Assembly: GCF_030646925.1 (NCBI RefSeq)
Contig: NZ_JAUSKL010000107.1
Coordinates: 45,050-109,049, forward strand
Reading direction: 5' to 3'
DNA length: 64,000 nt
Source of the DNA: Candidatus Binatus sp.
GTDB lineage: Bacteria; Desulfobacterota; Binatia; Binatales; Binataceae
This document shows positions 1-7,679 of the stretch, piece by piece. The translations under genes were made by a program, and so were the position numbers. Under the pieces are notes generated by a model. The model saw only the letters and a program-made list of their open reading frames with translations, was not told the DNA's origin and searched no databases. The number at the start of each line of letters is the position of its first letter. Within the stretch, counting starts at the first letter, position 1.

Positions 1-594
1 CGGAGAGCCGATAAGATCGTTTCGGTTTCGGTACCGAGCGATTCGGAGTTAGAGGAGCCGCGATCGACCAATGTTGAAGTCCGCGAATCGATCAAAGTTC
101 AAGCGCTCATCGCTGAAATTGCTTCTCGAATGGGCTTGAAAGTCTGGATACCTAAATCGGATCGAAGTGCGGTCGAGCGAGAAGCGCCCATCGTGATGAA
201 CTCGATCATCGAGCGGTTACCCTTTAGCTACGACGAAGTCACTCTCCGCACAATTGAGAATATTGACGTGCTTTGGCTGCGGGGCCGATCGATAGTTCGG
301 GCATTCGAGGTTGAGCATACAACTTCGGTTTATTCTGGAATCCTACGAATGGCCGATCTTCTCGCCTTGCAGCCAAACATGGATATCAAGCTGCACATAG
401 TCGCTCCGGCTTCCAAGCGCGAGAAGGTGTTTCAGGAAATCCGCAGGCCGGTATTTTCCCTTCTAGAACATGGCCCACTCGCGGAAACCTGCACCTATTT
501 GTCTTATGAAAGCCTGCGCGAGCTTGCCGAGCAAAAACATCTGGCTCATCTTTCCGATACCGTGCTCGACGAATACGCTGAAGAAGCCGAATGA
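1..594 (+). CDS. Partial protein with a possible restriction-nuclease-like C-terminal domain
   Basis: The frame is open from the first base of the window to a TGA at 592-594, so only the C-terminal 197 residues are visible and the start lies upstream. A conserved-looking stretch FEVEHTTSVYSGILRMADLL (about 303-362) with an acidic strand (IDVLWLRG) before it resembles the C-terminal domain of uncharacterised proteins thought to have a PD-(D/E)XK nuclease fold; this resemblance is from memory and is not proof. GC content (about 45-53 percent in sampled stretches) is clearly below the rest of the window, which suggests recent transfer. It could be a restriction or defence protein, but the domains that would decide this are outside the window. 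Confidence 0.6.
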   Translation, partial: RRADKIVSVSVPSDSELEEPRSTNVEVRESIKVQALIAEIASRMGLKVWIPKSDRSAVEREAPIVMNSIIERLPFSYDEVTLRTIENIDVLWLRGRSIVRAFEVEHTTSVYSGILRMADLLALQPNMDIKLHIVAPASKREKVFQEIRRPVFSLLEHGPLAETCTYLSYESLRELAEQKHLAHLSDTVLDEYAEEAE

Positions 595-754
595 AAGAAA
601 TTGCTCGAAGTTGTGCTAACGGGTACCGAACTGGGACCAGTCGGCGTCTCCTCGCACAACTCACGGCAATTCGTAGTCTCTGAAACCTGGACAGACAGAC
701 TGATTCAAATTGGCCGGCCCAGAAAGCCTGGACGCCAAGGAGCGCAGAGCCAAA

Positions 755-1189
755 ATGAAAATGACAAGAATGAAGGTTTCAGACTTGGAAATTGACCCGT
801 CACTTCAGCCGAAGCCTGATCCAGAGTGGACACGCCTTGCCAAAGCCGCACTTCAAGGCGAGTTGCCCGTCTACTTTGCCGCCATTCCTCTAATCCTTTG
901 CGTGCCGTTCGATCTCGACTACCGACCCGATCTGCATCCGGTTGGCAGGCAAGCAATTCACCAATTCGTCGAAGCGGCGAAACTGCGGGAGTCGAACAGC
1001 TTGATCGTTTATCCGCGCGGTAAGTGGTTCGTGATTTCGGACCACTACATCGATCTCTTTGCGGCCCTTGAGGGGCGACCGGACTTCCTTACCTGCTTTA
1101 TTCTGGGGAAGCCTGACAACGACGTGATCCACGACCTTCAGGGACCAGTTGCCCTTCAAGACGTGCCCAGGTTTTTCGGTCTCGCGTAG
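755..1189 (+). CDS. Hypothetical protein, possibly ParB-like N-terminus
   Basis: This is a 144-residue reading frame ending at TAG. I chose the ATG at 755 because an AAGGAG motif lies 12 bases upstream (737-742); in-frame ATGs at 764 and 770 are alternatives. The start MKVSDLEIDPSLQ is loosely like the opening strand of ParB-type proteins and the middle (YPRGKWFVISDHYIDL) looks like a compact alpha/beta fold, but I do not recognise the family. It shares the low GC and codon use of the partial gene upstream, 160 bases away, and may belong to the same transferred segment. Confidence 0.55.
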   Translation: MKMTRMKVSDLEIDPSLQPKPDPEWTRLAKAALQGELPVYFAAIPLILCVPFDLDYRPDLHPVGRQAIHQFVEAAKLRESNSLIVYPRGKWFVISDHYIDLFAALEGRPDFLTCFILGKPDNDVIHDLQGPVALQDVPRFFGLA

Positions 1190-1241
1190 AAGGCGAAACG
1201 CACGTCACCTCAGTCTGACGCCCCACCTATCTCCCTTCTAA

Positions 1242-1308
1242 ACAGCGCGTAGCGCGCATCCTCATCCCAACGGGAAGTCCGAAACCTGCGTGAGGTTTCG
1301 GACTTCCC
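1242..1308 (+). repeat. REP-like two-hairpin element, copy 1
   Basis: A small hairpin (GCGC-gta-GCGC, 1245-1255) is followed by a perfect 16-bp stem GGGAAGTCCGAAACCT (1272-1287) pairing with 1293-1308 around a GCGTG loop. Related copies lie at 11821-11929 (minus orientation) and 11995-12050. Here it sits between convergent genes, in the 226-base gap 1190-1415, where the stem could also act as a bidirectional transcription stop, although no T-run follows it. Confidence 0.75.
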
Positions 1309-1415
1309 CGAATGTTTCGTGTGAAACGTTACCGAAAAAATGACTGTTAAATAACGGCGAATCCGCTAATCGACAGCCGAGACCGCCGTTCACAGTTTCT
1401 GAAAAAAATTTGCGA

Positions 1416-2651
1416 TCAGTTGCCGACGACAAAGACGCAACTCGTGGTGCCGCTGCCGCCGATATTGAGCATCGCGAATTTCTTCGCGCCTTCGACCTGA
1501 TACTCGCCGGCCGTATGCGTGATCTGGCGATGACAATCGAGCATCTGGCGCACGCCGGTCGCACCCACCGGATGGCCCGCGCCGATTAGCCCGCCGCTCG
1601 GATTGATCGGCAGCTTGCCGCCCAGCTCGATCACGCCTTCCTCGATTGCTTTCCACGATTCGCCGGGCTTCGTGATTCCGAAATGATCGATCGCCATGTA
1701 CTCGGAGGTGGTGAAGCAGTCGTGCGTCTCGATCCCCGACAGTTCCAGCGGCGAGCTGATCTCGGCGCGCTTGAACGCGTCGAGAATTGCCTGCCGTGTA
1801 TGCGGCAAGACGTAAGCATTGTCCTTGCTCTCGGCGACCTTGGTGGCGAATTCGAGCGGCGCAGTGTGATGGCCCCATCCGAGGATGCGCGGAATCTCCT
1901 CGAGCTTAAGCCCGTTGCGCTTTGCCCACGCGCTCGCGAATTTTTCCGACGCGAGGAACACTGCGACCGAGCCGTCGGTGACCTGCGAACAATCGCTAAT
2001 CTTGATTCGTCCGCCGATGACGGTGTTGAACTTGCTCTCGCGCTGCGCGTGGCTCTCGCTCATGAACCAATTGCGGGTCTGCGCGTTGGGGTTGCGCTTG
2101 GCATTCGAATAATTGACCGCCGAGATGTGCGCGAGATACTCGTCCTTCAGGCCGTAGCGCTTGTCGTATTCGTCGCCCAGCCGGCCAAAGAGTTTCGGAA
2201 ATGGAAACTCGATTCCCTTCGCCTCGCGCTCGTACCATGCCGCGGTGCCGAGATAATCGCCGCCGGTGGTCGAATCGACGGTCTTCATTTGCTCGACGCC
2301 AACCACGCACGACAAGTCATAGCGGCCCGCTTCGATTTCGGCGGATGCAGCGATCAGCGCGATCGATCCGGACGCGCAGGCGGCCTCATGACGGCTGGTC
2401 GGCAGTCCGGAAAACGCGGGATCGATCTCGATGAAGAACGCTCCGACATGCCCCTGCTTGGCGTACAACTCGGCCGCGAAATTGCCGACGTGCGAGGTCT
2501 CGATTTCGCGCGGCTCGATCTTCGTAGCTTCGAGCGCGGCCAATGTCGCCTCGCGCATCATGGCGACGAAGTGCTTGCCTTCCTTGGACCAATTGCGGGC
2601 GAAGTCGGTTTGCGCTCCACCCAATACATAAACAGGCGCTGGCTTTGTCAT
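1416..2651 (-). CDS. Thiolase family protein, SCP-2-thiolase-like
   Basis: This 411-residue protein is a thiolase, which cleaves or forms 3-ketoacyl-CoA. The nucleophile is Cys92 in EAACASGS; later motifs are HDCF near residue 305 and GLIGAGHPVGATG near 345. The classical C-terminal CxG motif is missing (NIGGSGTTS instead), while HDCF is typical of SCP-2-type thiolases, in which that Cys takes over the role. I chose the ATG at 2651 because GAAAGGAG lies 6 bases upstream; a TTG 24 bases earlier has no such support. It follows a 3-hydroxyacyl-CoA dehydrogenase by 27 bases, so the pair probably catalyses the last two steps of a beta-oxidation-like route. The natural substrate cannot be read from the sequence. 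Confidence 0.88.
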   Translation of the reverse strand: MTKPAPVYVLGGAQTDFARNWSKEGKHFVAMMREATLAALEATKIEPREIETSHVGNFAAELYAKQGHVGAFFIEIDPAFSGLPTSRHEAACASGSIALIAASAEIEAGRYDLSCVVGVEQMKTVDSTTGGDYLGTAAWYEREAKGIEFPFPKLFGRLGDEYDKRYGLKDEYLAHISAVNYSNAKRNPNAQTRNWFMSESHAQRESKFNTVIGGRIKISDCSQVTDGSVAVFLASEKFASAWAKRNGLKLEEIPRILGWGHHTAPLEFATKVAESKDNAYVLPHTRQAILDAFKRAEISSPLELSGIETHDCFTTSEYMAIDHFGITKPGESWKAIEEGVIELGGKLPINPSGGLIGAGHPVGATGVRQMLDCHRQITHTAGEYQVEGAKKFAMLNIGGSGTTSCVFVVGN

Positions 2652-2678
2652 CGCGCGCTCCTTTCGATCATTCAATTT

Positions 2679-3965
2679 TTATCCGACAAACGTGCGGCCA
2701 TATTGCAGCACACCGCCCACGAAAAGTTTAGCGTCGCTCGATGCCGCCTGCCCGAGTGCTGGCGGCACCGGCAGGCCGAGCCGCTCGAGCATCGCGACGG
2801 TATTCTTCGCGCCGAGCAAATCGACGATCGCCGTCGGCGGCGCCCAATTGAAGCCGTACGACATGATCGTATCCACGTCGGCGGGAGTCGCCGCCACTTC
2901 GCCCACGCGATTCAGCGCGTAACTTACATAGCCCAGCACGACGCGGCGGCAAAGGTCGGCGTCGGCAGTTTTCGCGTCGGCGAACACTTTGAGCGCGTCT
3001 GAATAGCGCCCCACGCGATGAAACTGCTTCATCTGCTCGACGAACTCGATCGGCGCCGGCTTCACCATCGGGACGTGATTGCCGGTCTTTGGATCGAGCA
3101 CGAAAACTTCGGCGCCACTGCGTCGATAGAAGCCGCCGCGCTGGGGAGTCTTGTCGCCGAGGCATCCCTGCTCGAGCGCGCGATGCATATACGCGGGCAT
3201 CTTGAAACAATCGCGCGCTTCGTCGTTGGTGTTGGCGAACACGTTATCGACGATCGCCTGATGCACATCCCAGCCGACCAGATCGACCGTCGCGAGCGGC
3301 GCCATCGCGCGCCCGGTATGCGGCCCGATCAGGTAATCCATGAATGCGACGCCATGCTCGGTCGCCAATTGCGCGACTTCGTTGAGAACCTTGAAGCCGA
3401 CCCGATTGCCCACGAACGCGGGCCGGTCCTTCGTCACGATCACCTTGCGGCCGAGCCGCTTGGTGAGTATCGCGACGCAGTTCTTCACCACCTCGGCGTC
3501 GGTTTCTGGACTTGGAATCACTTCGGTGCCGACGATCACGTGCGGCGGATTGAACAGATGGATACCGAGAAAATGGTGGCGGAACGATTCGCTGCGGCCG
3601 GCCGCCATCGCGCCGATCGAGAGTCCCGAGGAACCCGTCGCGACGATCGCGTCCGGGCGGCGATACTTGTCGACCAGTTCGAAGAATTGCTTCTTGAGCG
3701 GCAGATCTTCAGCGAGCGATTCGAAGATCAAGCCGGCCTCACCGACTGCGCGAGCGAGATCGCGGTCGTAGGTGCCGAGCGAAATCCGTTCGGCGATCGC
3801 GTCGGCGCGGGCTAAATTTTGCACATCGGCCAGCGCATCGGCGCACTTGTCGTTAGAGCGCGCCAGCAACGTGACGCTGAATCCGGCGCCAGCGAATACG
3901 CATCCTGCGCCGGCGCCCATCGTGCCGTTAGCGCCGATAATCACGACCTTATTGTTGTCGGCCAA
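2679..3965 (-). CDS. 3-hydroxyacyl-CoA dehydrogenase family protein
   Basis: The 428-residue protein oxidises 3-hydroxyacyl-CoA to 3-ketoacyl-CoA with NAD. A Rossmann nucleotide loop (GANGTMGAG, residues 11-19) opens the N-terminal domain. The HLFNPPH motif near residue 135 carries the catalytic His, and the C-terminal part is the helical dimerisation and substrate domain. The start is a TTG at 3965 with GGAGA five bases upstream. There is no crotonase domain, so it is a stand-alone dehydrogenase rather than a FadB-type fusion. It is transcribed together with the thiolase downstream. Confidence 0.88.
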   Translation of the reverse strand: MADNNKVVIIGANGTMGAGAGCVFAGAGFSVTLLARSNDKCADALADVQNLARADAIAERISLGTYDRDLARAVGEAGLIFESLAEDLPLKKQFFELVDKYRRPDAIVATGSSGLSIGAMAAGRSESFRHHFLGIHLFNPPHVIVGTEVIPSPETDAEVVKNCVAILTKRLGRKVIVTKDRPAFVGNRVGFKVLNEVAQLATEHGVAFMDYLIGPHTGRAMAPLATVDLVGWDVHQAIVDNVFANTNDEARDCFKMPAYMHRALEQGCLGDKTPQRGGFYRRSGAEVFVLDPKTGNHVPMVKPAPIEFVEQMKQFHRVGRYSDALKVFADAKTADADLCRRVVLGYVSYALNRVGEVAATPADVDTIMSYGFNWAPPTAIVDLLGAKNTVAMLERLGLPVPPALGQAASSDAKLFVGGVLQYGRTFVG

Positions 3966-4146
3966 GCAGTTCTCCGGTCCTTGATGGAATCGGGATTTCG
4001 AGGCGACTGGCCGTGCAGTTCAATCCAGTTGGTCGCGCTCACGAGGCGTAAAAATCTCCGATCAGCCGCGAACGGATGTTATCCGAGCAGCGTCAGCCAT
4101 GCCACAGCCGCGACAGCAAGGATTGTCTGCCATCTAGAAAATTCTC

Positions 4147-5664
4147 CTAAGGCTCGTGCCATGCGCGGCCGTCGGCACGAATCAGATCCTCGGCCGCCTG
4201 CGGTCCCCAGCTACCGGCCGGATACTCGACGAGCGGCACTCGCGACGCATCCGTCCACGAATCCAGGATGCCTTGCACGAACTCCCACGATTTCTCGACG
4301 AAGTGCCCGCTCGGAAAGAGCGTATGGTCGCCGTCCATCACGTCGAGCAGCAGCCGCTCGTATGCGTCGGGCGATACGCCGCCGCCAAAAGTGCTTTCGT
4401 AGCTGAGATTCATCCGCACGGGGCGCAGCGTGATATCGAGCCCCGGCTGCTTCGCCATCACGTCGAACGAAAATCCTTCGTCGGGCTGGATGCGAATCGT
4501 CAGCAGGTTGGCGGGCACCGCGGCTTCGCGATTGAAGAGAATCTGCGGCACGTCCTTGAACTGCACGAAAATCGAACTGGCCCGCTTCGGCATCCGCTTG
4601 CCGGTCCTGATGTAGATCGGCACGCCGGACCATCGCCAGTTGTCGATATAAGTTTTGAGCGCGACGAAAGTCTCAGTGTCCGAATTGTCGGGGATGTTCT
4701 GCTCGTCCATGTAGCCGACGACCGGCTTGCCGTTCTCGACGCCGGCGCTGTAACGCGCGCGCACCGTATGCGACCGCGCAGTGTCGGCGTGAATCGGGCG
4801 CAGCGCCTGCAGCACGTTGAGCTTGGCCTCGCGGATCGCGCTCGCGTTGAGCGAGACCGGCGGCTCCATCGCCAGCAGCGACAGCGTCTGCAGGATGTGA
4901 TTCTGCACCATGTCGCGCAGCGCGCCCGCGCCGTCGTAGTACATCGCGCGCGTGCCGAGGCCTTCTGCCTCCGCCACAGTGATTTGCACATGATCGACGT
5001 TGCGCGCACCCCACAGGCGCTCAAAAATATTGTTCGCGAAGCGCAGCACCATCAGGTTCTGCACGGTCTCCTTGCCGAGGTAATGATCGATGCGGAAAAT
5101 CTGCGACTCGTCGAGATTCTCAAGCAGCGCGCGATTGATTGCGAGCGCGCTTTCGAGGTCGTGGCCGATCGGCTTTTCGACCACCACGCGGGTGAAATTC
5201 TTCGCCTTGGGATCCGCGATCAAGCCGGCCTGCTTGAGCCGCGCGACCGAATCGCGGATCGCGTCGGGCGGGATCGACAAATAGTAAACGCGATTTGCCA
5301 GTATCCCGCGGGCCTTTTCGATCGATTCGAGCTTCGCCTTCAGCTTGTCGAAGCCGTCGGGCTGATCGAGACCCGCAAGATAGTCGAGGCCATCGACAAA
5401 ACTTTGCCAGCATCCTTCTTCAACCTTCAGCCGTGAGAATCGATTCGTCCAGTCGCGCGCGCTCGCGTGGAACTGGTCGAGACTGAGTTCACGGCGCGCG
5501 AAACCGAGCACCGCGCTCTTGGCCGGCATCGCACCCTGCCCGCAATGAACGAGATTGTAGAGCGCCGGGATCAGTTTGCGCTTGGCGAGGTCGCCCGACG
5601 CGCCGAAAATCACGACGGTGCACGTCGGCGCGGGTTGCGTTCGATGAATCGTCAGACTTTCCAT
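4147..5664 (-). CDS. zwf: Glucose-6-phosphate 1-dehydrogenase
   Basis: This 505-residue protein oxidises glucose 6-phosphate to 6-phosphogluconolactone, the entry step of the oxidative pentose phosphate or Entner-Doudoroff route. It has the NADP-binding loop GASGDLAKRKL near residue 20, the EKPIGHD segment, and the signature RIDHYLGKE with the catalytic and phosphate-binding residues. Length is normal for the family. The ATG at 5664 has AAGGA ten bases upstream; an in-frame TTG at 5688 is less likely. It stands alone, without pgl or gnd next to it. Confidence 0.96.
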   Translation of the reverse strand: MESLTIHRTQPAPTCTVVIFGASGDLAKRKLIPALYNLVHCGQGAMPAKSAVLGFARRELSLDQFHASARDWTNRFSRLKVEEGCWQSFVDGLDYLAGLDQPDGFDKLKAKLESIEKARGILANRVYYLSIPPDAIRDSVARLKQAGLIADPKAKNFTRVVVEKPIGHDLESALAINRALLENLDESQIFRIDHYLGKETVQNLMVLRFANNIFERLWGARNVDHVQITVAEAEGLGTRAMYYDGAGALRDMVQNHILQTLSLLAMEPPVSLNASAIREAKLNVLQALRPIHADTARSHTVRARYSAGVENGKPVVGYMDEQNIPDNSDTETFVALKTYIDNWRWSGVPIYIRTGKRMPKRASSIFVQFKDVPQILFNREAAVPANLLTIRIQPDEGFSFDVMAKQPGLDITLRPVRMNLSYESTFGGGVSPDAYERLLLDVMDGDHTLFPSGHFVEKSWEFVQGILDSWTDASRVPLVEYPAGSWGPQAAEDLIRADGRAWHEP

Positions 5665-5734
5665 GCGGCGTTCATCCTTCGACGGCAAGCTGACTCCGAA
5701 GCCCGCTGGCGCGAAGCAGCCCTGACTGATAAAT

Positions 5735-5764
5735 CTGACATGTTTTCGACCCTCATGATAAAGT
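5735..5764 (+). promoter_or_regulatory. Possible sigma-70-type promoter for the VanZ-like gene
   Basis: CTGACA (5735-5740) and TAAAGT (5759-5764) match the -35 and -10 boxes reasonably, with an 18-base spacer, in the divergent gap between zwf and the VanZ-like gene. The match is modest and sigma factor preference in this organism is unknown. Confidence 0.3.
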
Positions 5765-5816
5765 CAATTTTCCCTGCCGAGAAACTCATGCGCGATTTCG
5801 GAAATCCGCGACTCCC

Positions 5817-6263
5817 GTGAGCTCGACCAGCTTCGGCACCGCGGCCGATCCGCCGCAGCGCGGATGGCTCGCGACCTGGTTCCCGGTGCTGGCGTGGGGA
5901 ATCGTCATCTCGATGCTGTCCACCTCGGCGTTTTCGTCCGATAAAACCGCCGCCATCATCGATCCGATCCTGCAATGGCTGATGCCCGATATCAGCGGTC
6001 CTGCGATGTCGGTTTGTCATCTGCTCGTGCGTAAATCCGCGCACTTCACCGAATACGGAGTGCTCTTTTTTCTGCTGGTGCGCGGTCCGATGGCGCGGCG
6101 GCCGTATGTCGCGCTGGCGCTCTGCCTCTTCTACGCGATGGCCGACGAGGGGCATCAATTGCTCGTGCCCGGCCGCGGCGCGTCGCTCTACGACGTCGCG
6201 CTCGATTCGAGCGGTGCGCTGTTCGGCAACTTCCTGACGCTGGCGATAGCGGAATTCGCGTAA
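5817..6263 (+). CDS. VanZ-like membrane protein
   Basis: This 148-residue protein has about four hydrophobic segments and the VanZ family signatures: RKSAHFTEY near residue 65 and the motif DEGHQL near 105. VanZ-like proteins are small membrane proteins; the founding member gives low-level teicoplanin resistance, but most homologues have unknown roles, so resistance should not be inferred. The GTG at 5817 is the first start in this frame. The gene is divergent from zwf and convergent with the GST gene. Confidence 0.85.
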   Translation: MSSTSFGTAADPPQRGWLATWFPVLAWGIVISMLSTSAFSSDKTAAIIDPILQWLMPDISGPAMSVCHLLVRKSAHFTEYGVLFFLLVRGPMARRPYVALALCLFYAMADEGHQLLVPGRGASLYDVALDSSGALFGNFLTLAIAEFA

Positions 6264-6290
6264 TCTGCATCACGCGGCCGCGTTCGATCG

Positions 6291-6959
6291 TTACGCGGCG
6301 GGGTCGAGGCGCGAGCTGATCCGCTCGACGCGGCCGAAGAACCCGATCAGATTCTTCAGCTCGGCGGGAATCTTGAGCTCGCCGGTAAACGCAAAATAAT
6401 AAAGCTGGCCGTATAGCGAGAAGTCGGCGAGCCCGATTCTGCCGGTCAGGAACGGCCGCGACGCGAGTTGCTCCTCGAACGGCGCCAGCGCCGCGCACGC
6501 GCGATTCCAGTTCGCGGTTTCATCCGCGATCGTGCGCTCGACAAAGCCCGCGCCGTACTTGCGCTCGCGAATCAGGCGCCAAAGTGCGGCGCGATCGGCG
6601 CCCTGGCTGCCGTAGTATTTAAGTTCGTCGGCGAGGGCCGCCGGATACACCGACTCTTCGAGGCGATTATCGATATAATCCGCGAGCGCGAGATGCAGTC
6701 CGCGCCATCCGGGCGGAAAAATCGTCGGCTCCGGATGCATCTCCTCGAGCCGCATCGCGATCCGCGCCGAATCGACTATCGTTTCGCCGCTCGCGAACGT
6801 CACCGCCGGCACCGTCATCTGTCCCGACGCGATCAGCAGTTCCTTGCGCTCGAGATAATCAACTTCCACCACCTCGAAATCGACGCCCTTGAACTCGAGC
6901 AGCTTGCGAACCTTGGCGCAGAACGGACTGCCGAGAAATTGATACAGCTTCGCCGCCAT
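6291..6959 (-). CDS. Glutathione S-transferase family protein
   Basis: The 222-residue protein has an N-terminal thioredoxin-like domain (residues 1-77) with an SPFCAKVRK active-site loop near residue 11 and the cis-proline motif MTVPAV, followed by an all-helical C-terminal domain. These are features of GSTs, which conjugate glutathione or reduce small molecules; the substrate is unknown. Its ATG follows the TAG of the HAD gene directly with no gap, so translation is probably coupled. It is the last gene of the operon beginning at 11237. Confidence 0.85.
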   Translation of the reverse strand: MAAKLYQFLGSPFCAKVRKLLEFKGVDFEVVEVDYLERKELLIASGQMTVPAVTFASGETIVDSARIAMRLEEMHPEPTIFPPGWRGLHLALADYIDNRLEESVYPAALADELKYYGSQGADRAALWRLIRERKYGAGFVERTIADETANWNRACAALAPFEEQLASRPFLTGRIGLADFSLYGQLYYFAFTGELKIPAELKNLIGFFGRVERISSRLDPAA

Positions 6960-7652
6960 CTATGATGCTCCGAGGAGTGCTCTGAGGATGTCGTCGAGAT
7001 CGAGCCCGCGAATCGACGGACGCACCACGTCGGCGTTCGCGAGGTCCGCCGCCGTCGCGGTATGGCAGATCGCGAGCACCTTCATGCCCGCGCGATGCGC
7101 CGCCTCGATTCCGGCGGGTGTGTCCTCGATCACCAGGCATTCGTAGGGCATCACCGGGTCGCGCTGGCGGAGCATGAATCCGATCCGGCCGAGCGCCAGC
7201 AGCATCCCGTCGGGCGCCGGCTTGCCGTGCTCGACGTCGTCCGCCGCGATGATATCGAGAAAAAATTCGCGCAGCTTCGCGCGGCGCAAGATCGCTTCCG
7301 CCTCAACGCGCAGCGTGCCGGTCGCGATAATCAACGGGAACCGCGCGGCGCTGGCGCGCACGAACTGTTCCGCACCGTCGTAGAGAACGTCGCGCTCGGC
7401 GATGATCGCCTGGTAGATCGCGGTCTTGCGCGCGATCAGCGCGGCGATGCGATCCTCGCTCGGTGCGATGCCATGTTCGCGCAGCACGGTCGTGAAGCAA
7501 TCGCGATCGTCGTAGCCGATCAGCCGCTTGAAATAGTCGTCGCTCACTATTTCGATTCCGTCGGGACGCAGCGCGTCGTTGAACGCCACCAAATGAAGCG
7601 GTTCGGTTTCGACGAGAGTTCCGTCGAGGTCGAATATCACGGCGCGAATCAT
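6960..7652 (-). CDS. HAD-superfamily phosphatase or phosphoglucomutase-like protein
   Basis: This 230-residue protein has all HAD motifs: FDLDGTLVETE at residues 7-17 with the nucleophile and acid/base Asp, a Thr motif (IIATGT), the Lys in GKPAPDG, and the acidic pair in VIEDTPAG. A helical cap lies between motifs I and II, as in beta-phosphoglucomutase and similar sugar-phosphate phosphatases. The substrate is not clear. It starts 27 bases after the M24 peptidase gene and ends at the GST start. Confidence 0.88.
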   Translation of the reverse strand: MIRAVIFDLDGTLVETEPLHLVAFNDALRPDGIEIVSDDYFKRLIGYDDRDCFTTVLREHGIAPSEDRIAALIARKTAIYQAIIAERDVLYDGAEQFVRASAARFPLIIATGTLRVEAEAILRRAKLREFFLDIIAADDVEHGKPAPDGMLLALGRIGFMLRQRDPVMPYECLVIEDTPAGIEAAHRAGMKVLAICHTATAADLANADVVRPSIRGLDLDDILRALLGAS

Positions 7653-7679
7653 GTCGGGGCTATCGTTTATCTGGCCGGC

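Noticed and set aside
601..795. Short 64-codon frame between the first two genes
   Set aside because: It overlaps the better supported small gene, starts without a ribosome site and has no protein-like pattern.
1288..1310. CRISPR repeat suggested by the palindromic GTCCGAAACC sequences
   Set aside because: The copies are few and far apart, with no regular spacers and no cas genes in the window.
5817..6263. Glycopeptide resistance gene from the VanZ similarity
   Set aside because: No other van genes are present, and most VanZ-like proteins are unrelated to resistance.
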